NCBI GenBank assembly: GCA_964412555.1
Contig: CAYPPG010000018.1
Span: 1 to 64,000 of the forward strand
Length of the DNA stretch: 64,000 nt
Direction: 5' to 3'
DNA from: CAYPPG01 sp964412555
GTDB lineage: Bacteria > Hinthialibacterota > Hinthialibacteria > Hinthialibacterales > Hinthialibacteraceae
Part shown: positions 7,557 through 16,954 of the stretch, one piece after another
Position numbering within the stretch: position 1 is the stretch's first letter
Layout of the letters: each line of letters begins with the position of its first letter
Position numbers and translations under genes: made by a program
Notes under the pieces: generated by a model
Database searches by the model: none
Seen by the model: only the letters and a program-made list of their open reading frames with translations
What the model was told of the DNA's origin: nothing

Positions 7557-9125
7557 ATGCGTATTGTGACTGGAAATGTAATGGCTTCTATCGATCGCCA
7601 GTCGATAGAAGAACGGGGGATTTCCGGTCTGTATTTGATGGAACGAGCGGGAGAAGGCATCACAAACGGTTTGCTCAATCGATATACCCTGCAGGAATTG
7701 TATCGTTCCGCGATTTTTTGTGGTAAAGGGAATAATGGTGGAGACGGTTTTGTCGTCGCGCGCCGATTGTCTGAAGCCAAGCTTCAACCCCTGGTTATTT
7801 TGATCGGTTCCGGAGAGGAATTGAAAGGGGAAGCCCGAACCAATTATGTCCTGATTCGGGAGAAGGGAGTACCCATTCGGGAATGTCACACTTCTTCGGA
7901 TTTGGAGCGCAGCTTGTCCGAAGTGGCTGATTCTCACGTCTTTTTGGATGCTCTTCTGGGAACAGGCGTTCGCGGCGCGCCAAGAGGATTGATCGGCGAA
8001 GCAGTCTCGGCCTTGAATCGTTATGCAGGCCGAAAGCGTCTGATTTCCGTTGATATCCCTTCCGGTGTGGACGCCGATACGGGAAAAGTGGAAGGGGAGG
8101 CCGTATGGGCGGATGAAGTGATTACGATGGGGTTGCCGAAAGTCGGTCAAGTAGTCCCTCCCGGGCTGGATTATTGCAAGAATCTTTTTGTATTGGATAT
8201 CGGTTTTCCTACTGACTTGATTGAAAATGCGGTTTCGGAAGCCGAGTTGTTGACAGAACGGCTGATATCTTCATGGCTACCGGTTAGAACGCAGTCCGCT
8301 CACAAAGGAAGTGAGGGACATGTGCTGATACTCGCCGGTTCCCGGGGCATGACCGGTGCAGCATTGATGTGTGCGAAGTCGGCAGTATTGACGGGAGCAG
8401 GGCTTGTAACTGCGGTTTGCCCGAAGTCTCTGTTGCCGATTTATGCAAGTAGTGTTTGGGAAATGTTAACTCTGCCGGTGGAAGAAACGGAAGAAGGATC
8501 GTTTACTGAAAAGGCGTGGGATACAATTTCCAACTCAAATATTCGATACTCCGGAATTGTGATCGGGCCGGGAATTGGCCGGCATCCTTCGGCGGCGGCT
8601 TTGGTAAGAAGGATTGTTCGAGAAACAGAAAAACCATTGCTGATCGATGGAGATGGTCTTTTCGCCGTAACGCCGGATTTACTTCATGAGCGGCAATTTC
8701 CCTGGATTGCGACACCCCATCCGGGTGAAATGGCCCGTCTCTATCAAGTTTCGGTTCCCGATGTTCAGGCGGATCGATGGGGATATGCAAAGCGGTTGGC
8801 CGGAAAAGAAAATGGAACCGTTGTGTTGAAGGGCGCCAAGTCGGTCATTGCTCATCATCGTTCAGGCGTATATGTAAATCCGACCGGCAATCCGGCGATG
8901 GCGACAGGGGGCATGGGGGATGTATTGGCTGGAATGATGAGTACGTTTATGGCAAAGGGAATGGAATGTCATCGAGCAGCGACATTGGGTACTTATCTGC
9001 ATGGTTACGCTGCAGATTTGCTGGTGAATGAGATGGGAGTGGAAGCGCTTGGCGCAACGCAGGTAATCGACAAAATACAGTCTGCAGTTGCCCGCATAAG
9101 AGAAAATTGTGCAGTGGCAATGTAA
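7557..9125 (+). CDS. nnrD: Bifunctional NAD(P)H-hydrate epimerase / dehydratase
   Basis: Repairs damaged NAD(P)H hydrates. The N-terminal YjeF epimerase domain (about 1-220) shows GISGLYLMERAG, FCGKGNNGGDGFVVARRL and SVDIPSGVDADTG. The C-terminal carbohydrate-kinase-like dehydratase domain shows GHVLILAGSRGMTGAALM, VIGPGIGRH, TPHPGEMARL and the end motif NPAMATGGMGDVLAGM. The start at 7557 (MRIVTGNVMASIDR) matches the usual family opening; an in-frame ATG at 7524 would add 11 residues. Neither has a strong ribosome binding site. 522 residues, normal for the fused enzyme. Confidence 0.93.
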   Translation: MRIVTGNVMASIDRQSIEERGISGLYLMERAGEGITNGLLNRYTLQELYRSAIFCGKGNNGGDGFVVARRLSEAKLQPLVILIGSGEELKGEARTNYVLIREKGVPIRECHTSSDLERSLSEVADSHVFLDALLGTGVRGAPRGLIGEAVSALNRYAGRKRLISVDIPSGVDADTGKVEGEAVWADEVITMGLPKVGQVVPPGLDYCKNLFVLDIGFPTDLIENAVSEAELLTERLISSWLPVRTQSAHKGSEGHVLILAGSRGMTGAALMCAKSAVLTGAGLVTAVCPKSLLPIYASSVWEMLTLPVEETEEGSFTEKAWDTISNSNIRYSGIVIGPGIGRHPSAAALVRRIVRETEKPLLIDGDGLFAVTPDLLHERQFPWIATPHPGEMARLYQVSVPDVQADRWGYAKRLAGKENGTVVLKGAKSVIAHHRSGVYVNPTGNPAMATGGMGDVLAGMMSTFMAKGMECHRAATLGTYLHGYAADLLVNEMGVEALGATQVIDKIQSAVARIRENCAVAM

Positions 9126-9355
9126 TTGAACTGAAGATTGCGCATAGAGGGGCAATCCCCAATATCGTTAAGGGATAGGTATGAATTCTTTATTCCTCAA
9201 AAGATTTGAAAGAATAACCAAGGGGTAACACCCAGGGTGATTTCCGGAAGAAGTATTGTACGAATTCTTTTATCTAAGGTCATTATAGTATTTCCCTGAG
9301 AAGGGGAGTTGTTGATAATACAATAACCGAATCGAATATAGAAAGGAAGAAACAA

Positions 9356-10918
9356 ATGGATTGGATTGGGGCAGGAATCGCTCTAGTAGCCGGTCTACTT
9401 GTAGGTTTCCTGATTGGGTTCCTGATCCGCAAAATGCTCACGGAACGCGAAATCGGCAGCATCGATCAACTCGCTGTCAAAATCCGTGAAGAAGCGCAAA
9501 AAGAGGCTGCGACGATCAAAAAGGAAGCAGCCATCGAAGCGAAGGAACAGCTGTATCAGGAAAAGACCAAATTAGAACAAGAGGCAAAAGAAAGAAGAGC
9601 GGAACTTACTTCGCTGGAGAAAAAACTGGACCGGCGGGAGGAACAACTCGATAAACGGCAGCAGGATGTGGAACAACTTGAAAAAGAGAATAATACCCTT
9701 GCCAAACAGTTGGACCGGCGGAGCAAAGATTTAGAGAAGAAAGACGCGGAATTAAATGATTTAATTCAAGAGCAACGAGGGCAACTGGAAAAAATATCAG
9801 GGCTAACCAGTGATGAAGCGAAAGAACTTTTGCTTCGCTCCCTTGAAGGCGATGTCCGTCGGGAATCCGCACGCATTATCAAGCAAATTACCGATGAAGC
9901 CAAAGAAAAAGCCAATCGAGAAGCTCGGAGGATTATCACCACCACCATGCAACGCGGTTGTACGGAATACGTCAACGAGTCAACCGTATCGACTGTCGCA
10001 CTACCATCGGATGACATTAAGGGAAGAATCATCGGACGGGAAGGCCGGAATATCCGGGCATTCGAATCGCTGACCGGCGTGAATTTGATTATCGATGACA
10101 CGCCGGATACCGTGGTTCTTTCCGCTTTCGATCCCGTTCGGCGGGAAGCCGCGAGACAGACATTGGAACGTTTAATCTCGGATGGCCGTATCCATCCCGG
10201 CCGGATTGAAGAAATTTACGAAAAAGTGATGAAAGAGATGGAAGAGGACATGCGGGAAGCGGCGGAACGGGTTGTTTTCGATCTTGGCATCGTGGATATG
10301 AATCCCGAATTGATCAAGATCATCGGCCGTTTGAAATATCGTTTTTCGTATGGTCAGAATCAGCTCTATCATGCACGGGAAGTTGCTTTTCTCGCCGGCG
10401 CAATTGCCGCCGAATTAGGCTCCGATGTGGAAATCTGCAAGCGGGGTGCTCTCTTACATGACATCGGTAAAGCAATCGATTTCGAACGGGACGGCACGCA
10501 TGCAGCCATTGGAGCGGAAACGGCGCGAAAACTTGGCGAAAGCAAGCAAGTGGTCAATTCGATTGCTGCTCACCACGAGGATGTAGAAATGGAAACAGTG
10601 GAAGCGGTGGTCGTTCAAGTTGCCGACGCTCTGTCCGCCGCTCGTCCGGGGGCAAGACGGGAAACGATTGAAACCTATGTGAAGCGGCTCGAAAAATTGG
10701 AAAACCTGGCGGAAGCATTTAGCGGTGTGGAAAAATGCTTCGCTATCCAAGCGGGTCGCGAAATTCGCATCATGGTGGAGCCGGAAGAAGTGGACGATCA
10801 GGCTTCCGTCAAATTAGCCTATGATATTTCAAAGAAAATCGAAGAAGAAATGGAGTATCCCGGTCAAATCAAAGTGACAATTATTCGCGAAACGCGAGCG
10901 GTAGCCTATGCCAAATAA
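9356..10918 (+). CDS. rny: Ribonuclease Y
   Basis: Membrane-anchored endoribonuclease that initiates mRNA decay. In order: N-terminal TM helix (GAGIALVAGLLVGFLIGFLI), a long charged coiled coil (about 30-190), a KH domain (GRIIGREGRNIRAFESLTGV) and an HD domain (LLHDIGKAIDFERDGTHAAI, then AHHEDVEMETVEA), ending VTIIRETRAVAYAK as in the family. 520 residues, full length. GAAAGGAAG lies 8 bases upstream. It precedes ymdB, a common gene order. Confidence 0.97.
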   Translation: MDWIGAGIALVAGLLVGFLIGFLIRKMLTEREIGSIDQLAVKIREEAQKEAATIKKEAAIEAKEQLYQEKTKLEQEAKERRAELTSLEKKLDRREEQLDKRQQDVEQLEKENNTLAKQLDRRSKDLEKKDAELNDLIQEQRGQLEKISGLTSDEAKELLLRSLEGDVRRESARIIKQITDEAKEKANREARRIITTTMQRGCTEYVNESTVSTVALPSDDIKGRIIGREGRNIRAFESLTGVNLIIDDTPDTVVLSAFDPVRREAARQTLERLISDGRIHPGRIEEIYEKVMKEMEEDMREAAERVVFDLGIVDMNPELIKIIGRLKYRFSYGQNQLYHAREVAFLAGAIAAELGSDVEICKRGALLHDIGKAIDFERDGTHAAIGAETARKLGESKQVVNSIAAHHEDVEMETVEAVVVQVADALSAARPGARRETIETYVKRLEKLENLAEAFSGVEKCFAIQAGREIRIMVEPEEVDDQASVKLAYDISKKIEEEMEYPGQIKVTIIRETRAVAYAK

Positions 10919-11066
10919 GCGTTTCATCCTGTTAGAAAGGTTTATGAATTAAAAGAATCATATCTTTCTGTATCCCAAATACGACCCAATAAACAAGTAC
11001 CGTGATCGAGGGGGATGTCCGATTCAATCCCTTCTGAATTCCCTATTGTAGAAATGAAACAAAACT

Positions 11067-11849
11067 ATGCGAATTTTATTTGTCGGTGATATTTTCGGAC
11101 GTCCGGGGCGGAATGCGCTGGAATCAAATCTTCAGAGAATCAAGGAGCAATATCAAGTCGATTTCTGTATCGCCAATATTGAAAATGCCGCGGGCGGCAA
11201 AGGTGTTACCTATGATGTCGCTCAGCAGATATTGAATTCGGGCGTGGATGTCATGACATTGGGCAACCATGCATGGGATAACAAAGATATTTTTTCCTTT
11301 ATTCAAGATGAAAAGCGAATGATACGTCCCTATAATTATGTTCCCACGCTGCCAGGATATGGTTATGTAACCCTTACCCTCGACGGTGGTGTGAAAATCA
11401 CGGTTTCTCAGGTGTTAGGCCGCTTGTTTATGAATAATGTCGATTGCCCGTTTCGCAAAGCCGATGAACTGTTGGAGAACATGACGGATTCCAATGTGAT
11501 TGTCATCGATATGCATGCAGAAGCGACCTCGGAAAAAATGGCTTTCGGATGGTATCTGGATGGGCGTGTCAGCGCCGTGATCGGTACTCACACGCATATC
11601 CCGACCTCAGATGAACGGGTATTGCCAAAAGGAACGGCTTATCAGACAGATGTCGGGATGACTGGACCGTATGATTCAGTGATTGGAATGGATATTGAAA
11701 CGGCGACCTACCAACTGATCACTACTGTCAAAAAGCCCTTCAAGATCGCAAAACACAACGTGAAAATATGTTGCGCTTTGATTGAGGTTGATGAAATTAC
11801 AGGGAAAGCGAAATCAATCGAGAGGCTCTCCGTATCTGCCTCGCGTTGA
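11067..11849 (+). CDS. ymdB: YmdB-type metallophosphoesterase
   Basis: 260 residues of the TIGR00282 family, dinuclear-metal phosphodiesterases that hydrolyse 2',3'-cyclic nucleotides in characterised members. Metal motifs: FVGDIFGRPGRNAL, IANIENAAGGKG, TLGNHAWDNKD, IDMHAEATSEKMAFGWYLDG and GTHTHIPTSDE, with TDVGMTGPYDSVIGM near the end. It lies 148 bp after rny, the same neighbour as in Bacillus, and its stop overlaps an in-frame TTG of xseA. Confidence 0.93.
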   Translation: MRILFVGDIFGRPGRNALESNLQRIKEQYQVDFCIANIENAAGGKGVTYDVAQQILNSGVDVMTLGNHAWDNKDIFSFIQDEKRMIRPYNYVPTLPGYGYVTLTLDGGVKITVSQVLGRLFMNNVDCPFRKADELLENMTDSNVIVIDMHAEATSEKMAFGWYLDGRVSAVIGTHTHIPTSDERVLPKGTAYQTDVGMTGPYDSVIGMDIETATYQLITTVKKPFKIAKHNVKICCALIEVDEITGKAKSIERLSVSASR

Positions 11850-11860
11850 AAAAATTAAAA

Positions 11861-13147
11861 ATGATCGATATACCCTCAGATGTACCCATGATTTATTCAG
11901 TGCTGGAATTGACGGAAGAGATTCGCCGTCATCTCGAAGAACGCTATGATTGGGTGCAGGTACGGGGAGAAATCTCGAATTTCAAGAAAGCACCTTCCGG
12001 CCATGCCTATTTTCGATTGAAAGACAAAGATGCGGTACTGGAATGTGTTGCGTGGAGATCGACGGTAATCCGGTGGGGTGGGCTGGATTTGGGAGATGGG
12101 CAGGAAGTGATTGCCGGCGGGAGAATCACCATTTATCCACCCAGAGGGCAGTACCAGTTGATCGTATCCGCCATCCGGCCTGCCGGCATTGGAGTCCTGC
12201 AGCAGCGTTTCGAAGAACTGAAACAACGATTGGCGGCTGAAGGATTGTTCGATTCAGACCGGAAAAAATCACTGCCTTTGCTTCCGAATAGAATCGCTGT
12301 GATTACCTCCCCGACCGGCGCGGCAATCCGGGATTTTTTGAAGATTTTAAAGAGCTGTCACTGTCCGGTGCATGTGATTGTTTGTCCGGTTTTGGTGCAA
12401 GGTGAAAAAGCCGCTGGGGAAGTTGCAGAGATGATCCAATGGGTCAATACTCAAAAGGATATCGATCTGGCCGTTCTCAGTCGAGGTGGTGGTAGTTTGG
12501 AAGATTTGTGGGCCTTTAATGAGGAAATTGTCGCTCGTGCTATTTTTCAATCGGAATGTCCGGTGATGACCGGGGTGGGGCATGAAATCGATTTTACCAT
12601 TGCGGATTTTGCGGCGGATGTTCGCGCTCCGACACCGACCGGAGCGGCACAGTTGATTTGCGGAATTTTTGACCGGCATCGAGACCAACTCGCTCTTTTG
12701 AGGGATCGCTTGCAGCGCATCATGCTCCCCACCCTCGAGCGGTTGCGTTCCCGTATCGAGGATTCTCGAAGAGCGTTAAGACGGTATCACCCTATTGTGT
12801 GGATTGAACAGCAGCGTCAGCGGTTGGATGAACTACAGATCTCCCTCCTTCAAGCGATGAAATCGGAACTGCGTACGAGAAGAATGATTTTCGATGGAAG
12901 GAGGAATGATTTGAAGCGATTGGCCGGGTATAGGATCAGCGGATTGCAGAAAGACCTCGAGCGATACCATACTGTACTCCAAAGTTTCGATCCTGCAAAA
13001 ACGTTGGCAAGAGGATATTCGATTTGCCGGAAAAACGGAGAAATTGTCAAGTCTATTTCGGGAATAAAACCAAAAGACACCATTCAGGTTGTCGTTCAGG
13101 ATGGAACGATTCATTCTAACGTGTTTCAGGTGCAGGAAAAACAATGA
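11861..13147 (+). CDS. xseA: Exodeoxyribonuclease VII large subunit
   Basis: Degrades single-stranded DNA with XseB. OB-fold N-domain (YSVLELTEEIRRHLEERYDW, WVQVRGEISNF, SGHAYFRLKDKDA), catalytic core (PNRIAVITSPTGAAIRDFL, LSRGGGSLEDLWAFNEE, SECPVMTGVGHEIDFTIADF, RAPTPTGAAQ) and a C-terminal helical region. Candidate starts are TTG 11846 (overlapping the ymdB stop), ATG 11861 and ATG 11888; none has a clear Shine-Dalgarno, and 11861 is chosen as the first ATG. About 428 residues, normal length. The stop overlaps the xseB start by ATGA. Confidence 0.95.
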   Translation: MIDIPSDVPMIYSVLELTEEIRRHLEERYDWVQVRGEISNFKKAPSGHAYFRLKDKDAVLECVAWRSTVIRWGGLDLGDGQEVIAGGRITIYPPRGQYQLIVSAIRPAGIGVLQQRFEELKQRLAAEGLFDSDRKKSLPLLPNRIAVITSPTGAAIRDFLKILKSCHCPVHVIVCPVLVQGEKAAGEVAEMIQWVNTQKDIDLAVLSRGGGSLEDLWAFNEEIVARAIFQSECPVMTGVGHEIDFTIADFAADVRAPTPTGAAQLICGIFDRHRDQLALLRDRLQRIMLPTLERLRSRIEDSRRALRRYHPIVWIEQQRQRLDELQISLLQAMKSELRTRRMIFDGRRNDLKRLAGYRISGLQKDLERYHTVLQSFDPAKTLARGYSICRKNGEIVKSISGIKPKDTIQVVVQDGTIHSNVFQVQEKQ

Positions 13148-13386
13148 ATAACGAATCCGAAAGTCATTTCGATTTCGAAAAAGGAATGGAAAGATTGGAA
13201 GCCATCATTTCTCAATTCGATGAGGGAGGATTGACTCTCGATCAGATGGAGAAAATGTTTGCAGAAGGAATGGAATTGATCAATCATTGCTCCAAACGTT
13301 TGGATGGAGTGGAGGCTCGGATCACTCAATTGATCAACGGTCATGAATCCGAGTGGCCGGAATTGTCCGATCAAGAGAAGGTATAA
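13144..13386 (+). CDS. xseB: Exodeoxyribonuclease VII small subunit
   Basis: 80 residues with the family core FEKGMERLEAIISQFDEGGL, then LDQMEKMFAEGMELINHCSKRLDGVEARI. It binds XseA to form exonuclease VII. The ATG overlaps the xseA stop by 4 bp, so the two are translationally coupled. It is followed after 129 bp by the prenyl synthase gene, the usual xseB-ispA order. Confidence 0.95.
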   Translation: MNNESESHFDFEKGMERLEAIISQFDEGGLTLDQMEKMFAEGMELINHCSKRLDGVEARITQLINGHESEWPELSDQEKV

Positions 13387-13515
13387 GAGGGAACCAATCT
13401 ATTTGCCTTCCGGTGATTTCTATTTACACTAACATGAGCATAGATCAATTGGATGTGGCAATTCCATGAAAGTCGTTTTTTTAGTGGATTGCGAAAAAAA
13501 GGAATGTAATCATCG

Positions 13516-14487
13516 ATGAATACACAAAATCAACCATCTTCGAAATTGCAGTCTTCCTTTAAGGCTTATATAAAACAACGCCGCGAGGAAGTAGAAAAGG
13601 CTTTGCAATCTTTACTTCCTGAACCGGAAGGGATATCCAAACGGTTGAATGAAGCGATGCGCTATCCATTGGAAGCGGGCGGCAAAAGAATTCGGCCAAT
13701 CCTCGTTTTAGTAGGGGCTGATTTCTGCCACGGGATTCCTGGCTCGAAGGTTTATGAAGGGAAAAGTTGGGAAGGGATCGATCCGGAGTTGAAAGATGCG
13801 ATACTCACAGTCGCCTGCGCGATCGAAATGATTCATACCTATTCCCTGATCCATGACGATTTACCCTGCATGGATGACGATGATTTACGGCGTGGCCGCC
13901 CTACTTCGCATATTGTATACGGCGAAGCGCTTGCTGTTCTTTCGGCGGATGCGTTGCATACACTTGGTTTTCAAATGATTGCCAGCATCCCGGAAAAATT
14001 CGCTCTCCAAGGATTTCGCGTAGCACGGGAATTGGCTGTCGCTTGTGGTTATCCAGGGATGGTCGCGGGACAGGTCATCGATTTGGAATACGAATCCAAA
14101 CCGGGAACGGAGGAAATCCTCGAATACATTCATTTGCACAAAACGGCGGCCTTGATCCAAGCCGCTCTGCAAATGGGAGCGATCATGGCTTCCGGAAATG
14201 ACCACGATCGAGGTGTGCTTCGTGAAGTGGGGTATAAATTGGGATTAATTTTTCAAGTGGTCGATGATATTTTGGACGTGGTCGGAGATTCGGAATTGCT
14301 GGGAAAGAAAACCGGTAGTGATGAAGCGCACCATAAATTGACGTATCCGGCCTTGATTGGCCTCGAAGCGTCTAAAGAGCGGGTTGAAAATTTGAAAAGC
14401 GAAGTGATGTCACTCTTGGAAGGAGAAGGGGAACGGGCATCCGTTTTGATCGATCTGACGAATGAATTGGTTGATCGAAAAAATTGA
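13516..14487 (+). CDS. ispA: Farnesyl/geranylgeranyl diphosphate synthase
   Basis: 323 residues. Trans-prenyl synthase with the first Asp-rich motif DDLPCMDDDDLRRGRPT and the second VVDDILDVVGDSELLGKKTG, plus GGKRIRPILVLV near residue 55. It elongates DMAPP/IPP to C15 or C20 chains, feeding undecaprenyl phosphate and quinones. The long insertion before DD (SKVYEGKSWEGIDPELKD) is slightly larger than in E. coli IspA. It sits between xseB and dxs, so IPP synthesis and condensation genes are together. Confidence 0.92.
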   Translation: MNTQNQPSSKLQSSFKAYIKQRREEVEKALQSLLPEPEGISKRLNEAMRYPLEAGGKRIRPILVLVGADFCHGIPGSKVYEGKSWEGIDPELKDAILTVACAIEMIHTYSLIHDDLPCMDDDDLRRGRPTSHIVYGEALAVLSADALHTLGFQMIASIPEKFALQGFRVARELAVACGYPGMVAGQVIDLEYESKPGTEEILEYIHLHKTAALIQAALQMGAIMASGNDHDRGVLREVGYKLGLIFQVVDDILDVVGDSELLGKKTGSDEAHHKLTYPALIGLEASKERVENLKSEVMSLLEGEGERASVLIDLTNELVDRKN

Positions 14488-14512
14488 GTTATACTTCTCC
14501 CTTTCGAATCAT

Positions 14513-14541
14513 TCGACATTTCTATGCAAAGAGGATATAAT
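14513..14541 (+). promoter_or_regulatory. Promoter for dxs
   Basis: TCGACA (14513-14518; 5 of 6 to TTGACA), 17-bp spacer and a perfect TATAAT (14536-14541). It would start transcription near 14548, leaving a ~260-nt leader before dxs. Confidence 0.6.
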
Positions 14542-14807
14542 TGTAAGGATTTTGCAAGTTTGATTGTTTCGTATTGGCAGAAAATGTTTCATTGTGCCGG
14601 AAAAATCGGGAGATACGAATGAAAGCGGATTCTATCCGGCACGGATTGAGTTTTTATAACATCGAGTAGATCAAGCGTCTCGTTTGCGCTTTTGTTGTAG
14701 GCGGTACGCCTGCTTTGCCCACGAAGGGAAATTCGACGCCGAGTTACGGAAGTATCTGTTCAGTACAAAACGATGAACAAATTATTAATTGAAAAAGGTG
14801 AAAAAAG
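14542..14807 (+). other. Long dxs leader with stem-loop and repeat
   Basis: Holds a 7-bp inverted repeat GTGCCGG/CCGGCAC (14594-14600, 14636-14642). From about 14660 to 14730 it holds a degenerate GCAAGCGTCTC...GCGGTACGCCTGC repeat also found at 33616. No known riboswitch consensus was recognised. AAAGGTG lies before the TTG start of dxs. Confidence 0.4.
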
Positions 14808-16712
14808 TTGAGCGGTAAACTGTTAGATCAAATCAAGAGTCCGGAAGATGTTCGCAAGTTGGAACGAGAAGAGTTGGAAACACTCGCCAAAGAACTCCGG
14901 CATACCATTATCAATACAGTAAGCGAAAAAGGCGGACATCTTGCGCCCAGTCTGGGTACAGTCGAGTTGACGATTGCACTGCATCGAGTATATGAAAGTC
15001 CGAAAGATAAAATTATATGGGATGTTGGACATCAAACGTACGGCCATAAACTTTTAACTGGCCGTCAAGACCGTTTTCATACCTTGCGCCAATATCAAGG
15101 GATCAGCGGATTCCCCCGCCGATGGGAAAATCCACATGATCATTACGGAACCGGGCATGCCAGCACTTCCGTATCGGCAGCCGTCGGCATGGCGGCGGCA
15201 CGTGACTTGAAGGGAGAGGATTATAAAGTGATCGCCGTAATCGGCGATGGGGGGTTGACCGGTGGAATTGCCTATGAAGGTTTGGATCATGCGGGCGAAT
15301 TGGGAAAAGACCTCCTGGTGATTTTGAACGACAATGATATGTCGATTTCTCCCAACGTGGGTGGGATTTCTCATTACTTGAACCGTATCCTGAGTAGCTA
15401 TTATTACAATAAGACGAAAGAAGGCATTGACAGTTTCCTCCAAAAGCAGATGGGACAGATGTTGATGCGGCGATTGCAGAAAGTCGAAGAAAGCATCAAA
15501 TCATTGATTGTACCGGGTGTCTTTTTTGAAGAATTGGGATTCCGGTTTTTTGGTCCGATCAACGGGCATGATGTCCATTTGCTGGAAGAAACACTCCGCA
15601 GTTTGAAAGATTTAAGAGGGCCGAAACTCCTTCATATTATTACCGAAAAGGGACATGGATACGAACCGGCTGTAAACGATCCGGCTTCCTGGCATGGAGC
15701 GAAACCTTTCGATAAACTGACCGGTGAGCCGATCGCCAAAAAAGTGACGAAACCCTCTCCTCCCGCTTACACACAAGTGTTCAGTAAAGTGATCTGCAAG
15801 ATGGCGGAAAAAGACAAGCGGGTTGTCGGAATCACTGCCGCGATGGCCTCCGGTACCGGTTTATCCGCCTTGCAAAAGAAATTCCCTGATCAATTCTTTG
15901 ATGTCGGGATTGCAGAACAACATGCCGTTACATTAGCCGCCGGAATGGCTTGTCAAGGAATTCGGCCGGTTGTGGCGATTTATTCGACATTTCTACAACG
16001 GGCGTATGACCAAATCTATCATGAAGTGTGTATTCAGAATTTACCCGTCATTCTCGCCTTGGACCGCGGGGGGGTGGTGGGGGATGATGGAGCAACCCAT
16101 CAAGGATTGTATGACATCACCTATTTAAGAGCGTTTCCAAACCTTGTCGTCAGCGCTGCCGCAGATGAAAGTGAACTTTCCAAGTTATTGTGGACCGGTA
16201 TTCAGCATGAAGGGCCTTTTGCAATCCGCTATCCACGCTCCAGCGGCGAAGGAGTGGCTTGGTCCGACGAAGAACAACCTGTTCCGATCGGAAAGGGTGT
16301 GGTAATGGAAGAAGGATCGGACGTGGCCATTTTGGGATATGGCTATATGGTGTATCGTGCGTTGGAGACTGCCGAAATTCTCCGGAAACAAGGCATCCGC
16401 CCGACGGTCGTCAATATGCGTTTCGTGAAACCGCTGGATTTGGAATTGATTCAGGAACTTGCGTCCACGCATTCGTATTTTGTGACGTATGAAGACCACA
16501 CAATGTGCGGAGGCTTTGGCAGTGCGGTTTCCGAGGCCTTGCACGATCTCGGTTTGGAAGGAATTCCCCTCCTGCGATTGGGAGTTCCGGATGAAATCAT
16601 CGAGCAGGGGGCGCGGCCTGAAGTATTTAAAGAGCATAAATTGTTGCCATCTCAAATCGCGCAACGAATCTTGAATTTCGCTCATGCCAAGGTGCATGCA
16701 GCAGTGATTTGA
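14808..16712 (+). CDS. dxs: 1-deoxy-D-xylulose-5-phosphate synthase
   Basis: First enzyme of the MEP isoprenoid pathway; ThDP-dependent. 634 residues. Seen are GGHLAPSLGTVELTIALH, WDVGHQTYGHKLLTGR, the ThDP motif VIGDGGLTGGIAYEGLDHAG with NDNDMSISPNVGG, FFEELGFRFFGPINGHD, and the transketolase-like DVGIAEQHAVTLAAGMA with LDRGGVVGDDGATHQG. The start codon is TTG, supported by AAAAAGGTG seven bases upstream and by the absence of an in-frame ATG at the right distance. A terminator follows at 16742. Confidence 0.97.
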   Translation: MSGKLLDQIKSPEDVRKLEREELETLAKELRHTIINTVSEKGGHLAPSLGTVELTIALHRVYESPKDKIIWDVGHQTYGHKLLTGRQDRFHTLRQYQGISGFPRRWENPHDHYGTGHASTSVSAAVGMAAARDLKGEDYKVIAVIGDGGLTGGIAYEGLDHAGELGKDLLVILNDNDMSISPNVGGISHYLNRILSSYYYNKTKEGIDSFLQKQMGQMLMRRLQKVEESIKSLIVPGVFFEELGFRFFGPINGHDVHLLEETLRSLKDLRGPKLLHIITEKGHGYEPAVNDPASWHGAKPFDKLTGEPIAKKVTKPSPPAYTQVFSKVICKMAEKDKRVVGITAAMASGTGLSALQKKFPDQFFDVGIAEQHAVTLAAGMACQGIRPVVAIYSTFLQRAYDQIYHEVCIQNLPVILALDRGGVVGDDGATHQGLYDITYLRAFPNLVVSAAADESELSKLLWTGIQHEGPFAIRYPRSSGEGVAWSDEEQPVPIGKGVVMEEGSDVAILGYGYMVYRALETAEILRKQGIRPTVVNMRFVKPLDLELIQELASTHSYFVTYEDHTMCGGFGSAVSEALHDLGLEGIPLLRLGVPDEIIEQGARPEVFKEHKLLPSQIAQRILNFAHAKVHAAVI

Positions 16713-16741
16713 ATCCGATCAAACTTTGGCTTTCGTGTTAA

Positions 16742-16770
16742 AAAGGTAATCCGAGCGATTGCCTTTTTTT
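16742..16770 (+). terminator. Intrinsic terminator after dxs
   Basis: AAAGGTAATC, loop CGAGC, GATTGCCTTT, then further T. Ten-bp stem with one G-U pair, ending in a 7-T run, 30 bp after the dxs stop. Confidence 0.85.
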
Positions 16771-16878
16771 GCCTCCCCGGCGAGTGAGTAAGTGATCTTC
16801 CTTCCTTTTATAATGAGTCTTGCCATAGAAAAAGAATGACACTTTTGAAAATACAACAATCCAAGTTGTTGCTCAGCC

Positions 16879-16907
16879 TTCAAATTCCATTGGAATTTTG
16901 TTAATAA
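16879..16907 (+). promoter_or_regulatory. Candidate promoter with operator palindrome before the histidine kinase
   Basis: A perfect inverted repeat with 8-bp arms around one base, AAATTCCA-T-TGGAATTT (16882-16898). It overlaps a possible promoter, TTCAAA (16879) - 17 bp - TAATAA (16902). The position between -35 and -10 suggests a repressor operator; no regulator is identified. Confidence 0.4.
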
Positions 16908-16954
16908 TACAGAAGAGAACTATTTGAAATCGATACAAACGGTTCAAACGTATT

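Noticed and set aside
7431..8150. Minus-strand ORF across the NAD(P)HX repair gene
   Set aside because: Shadow of a conserved plus-strand gene; no domain and no start site.
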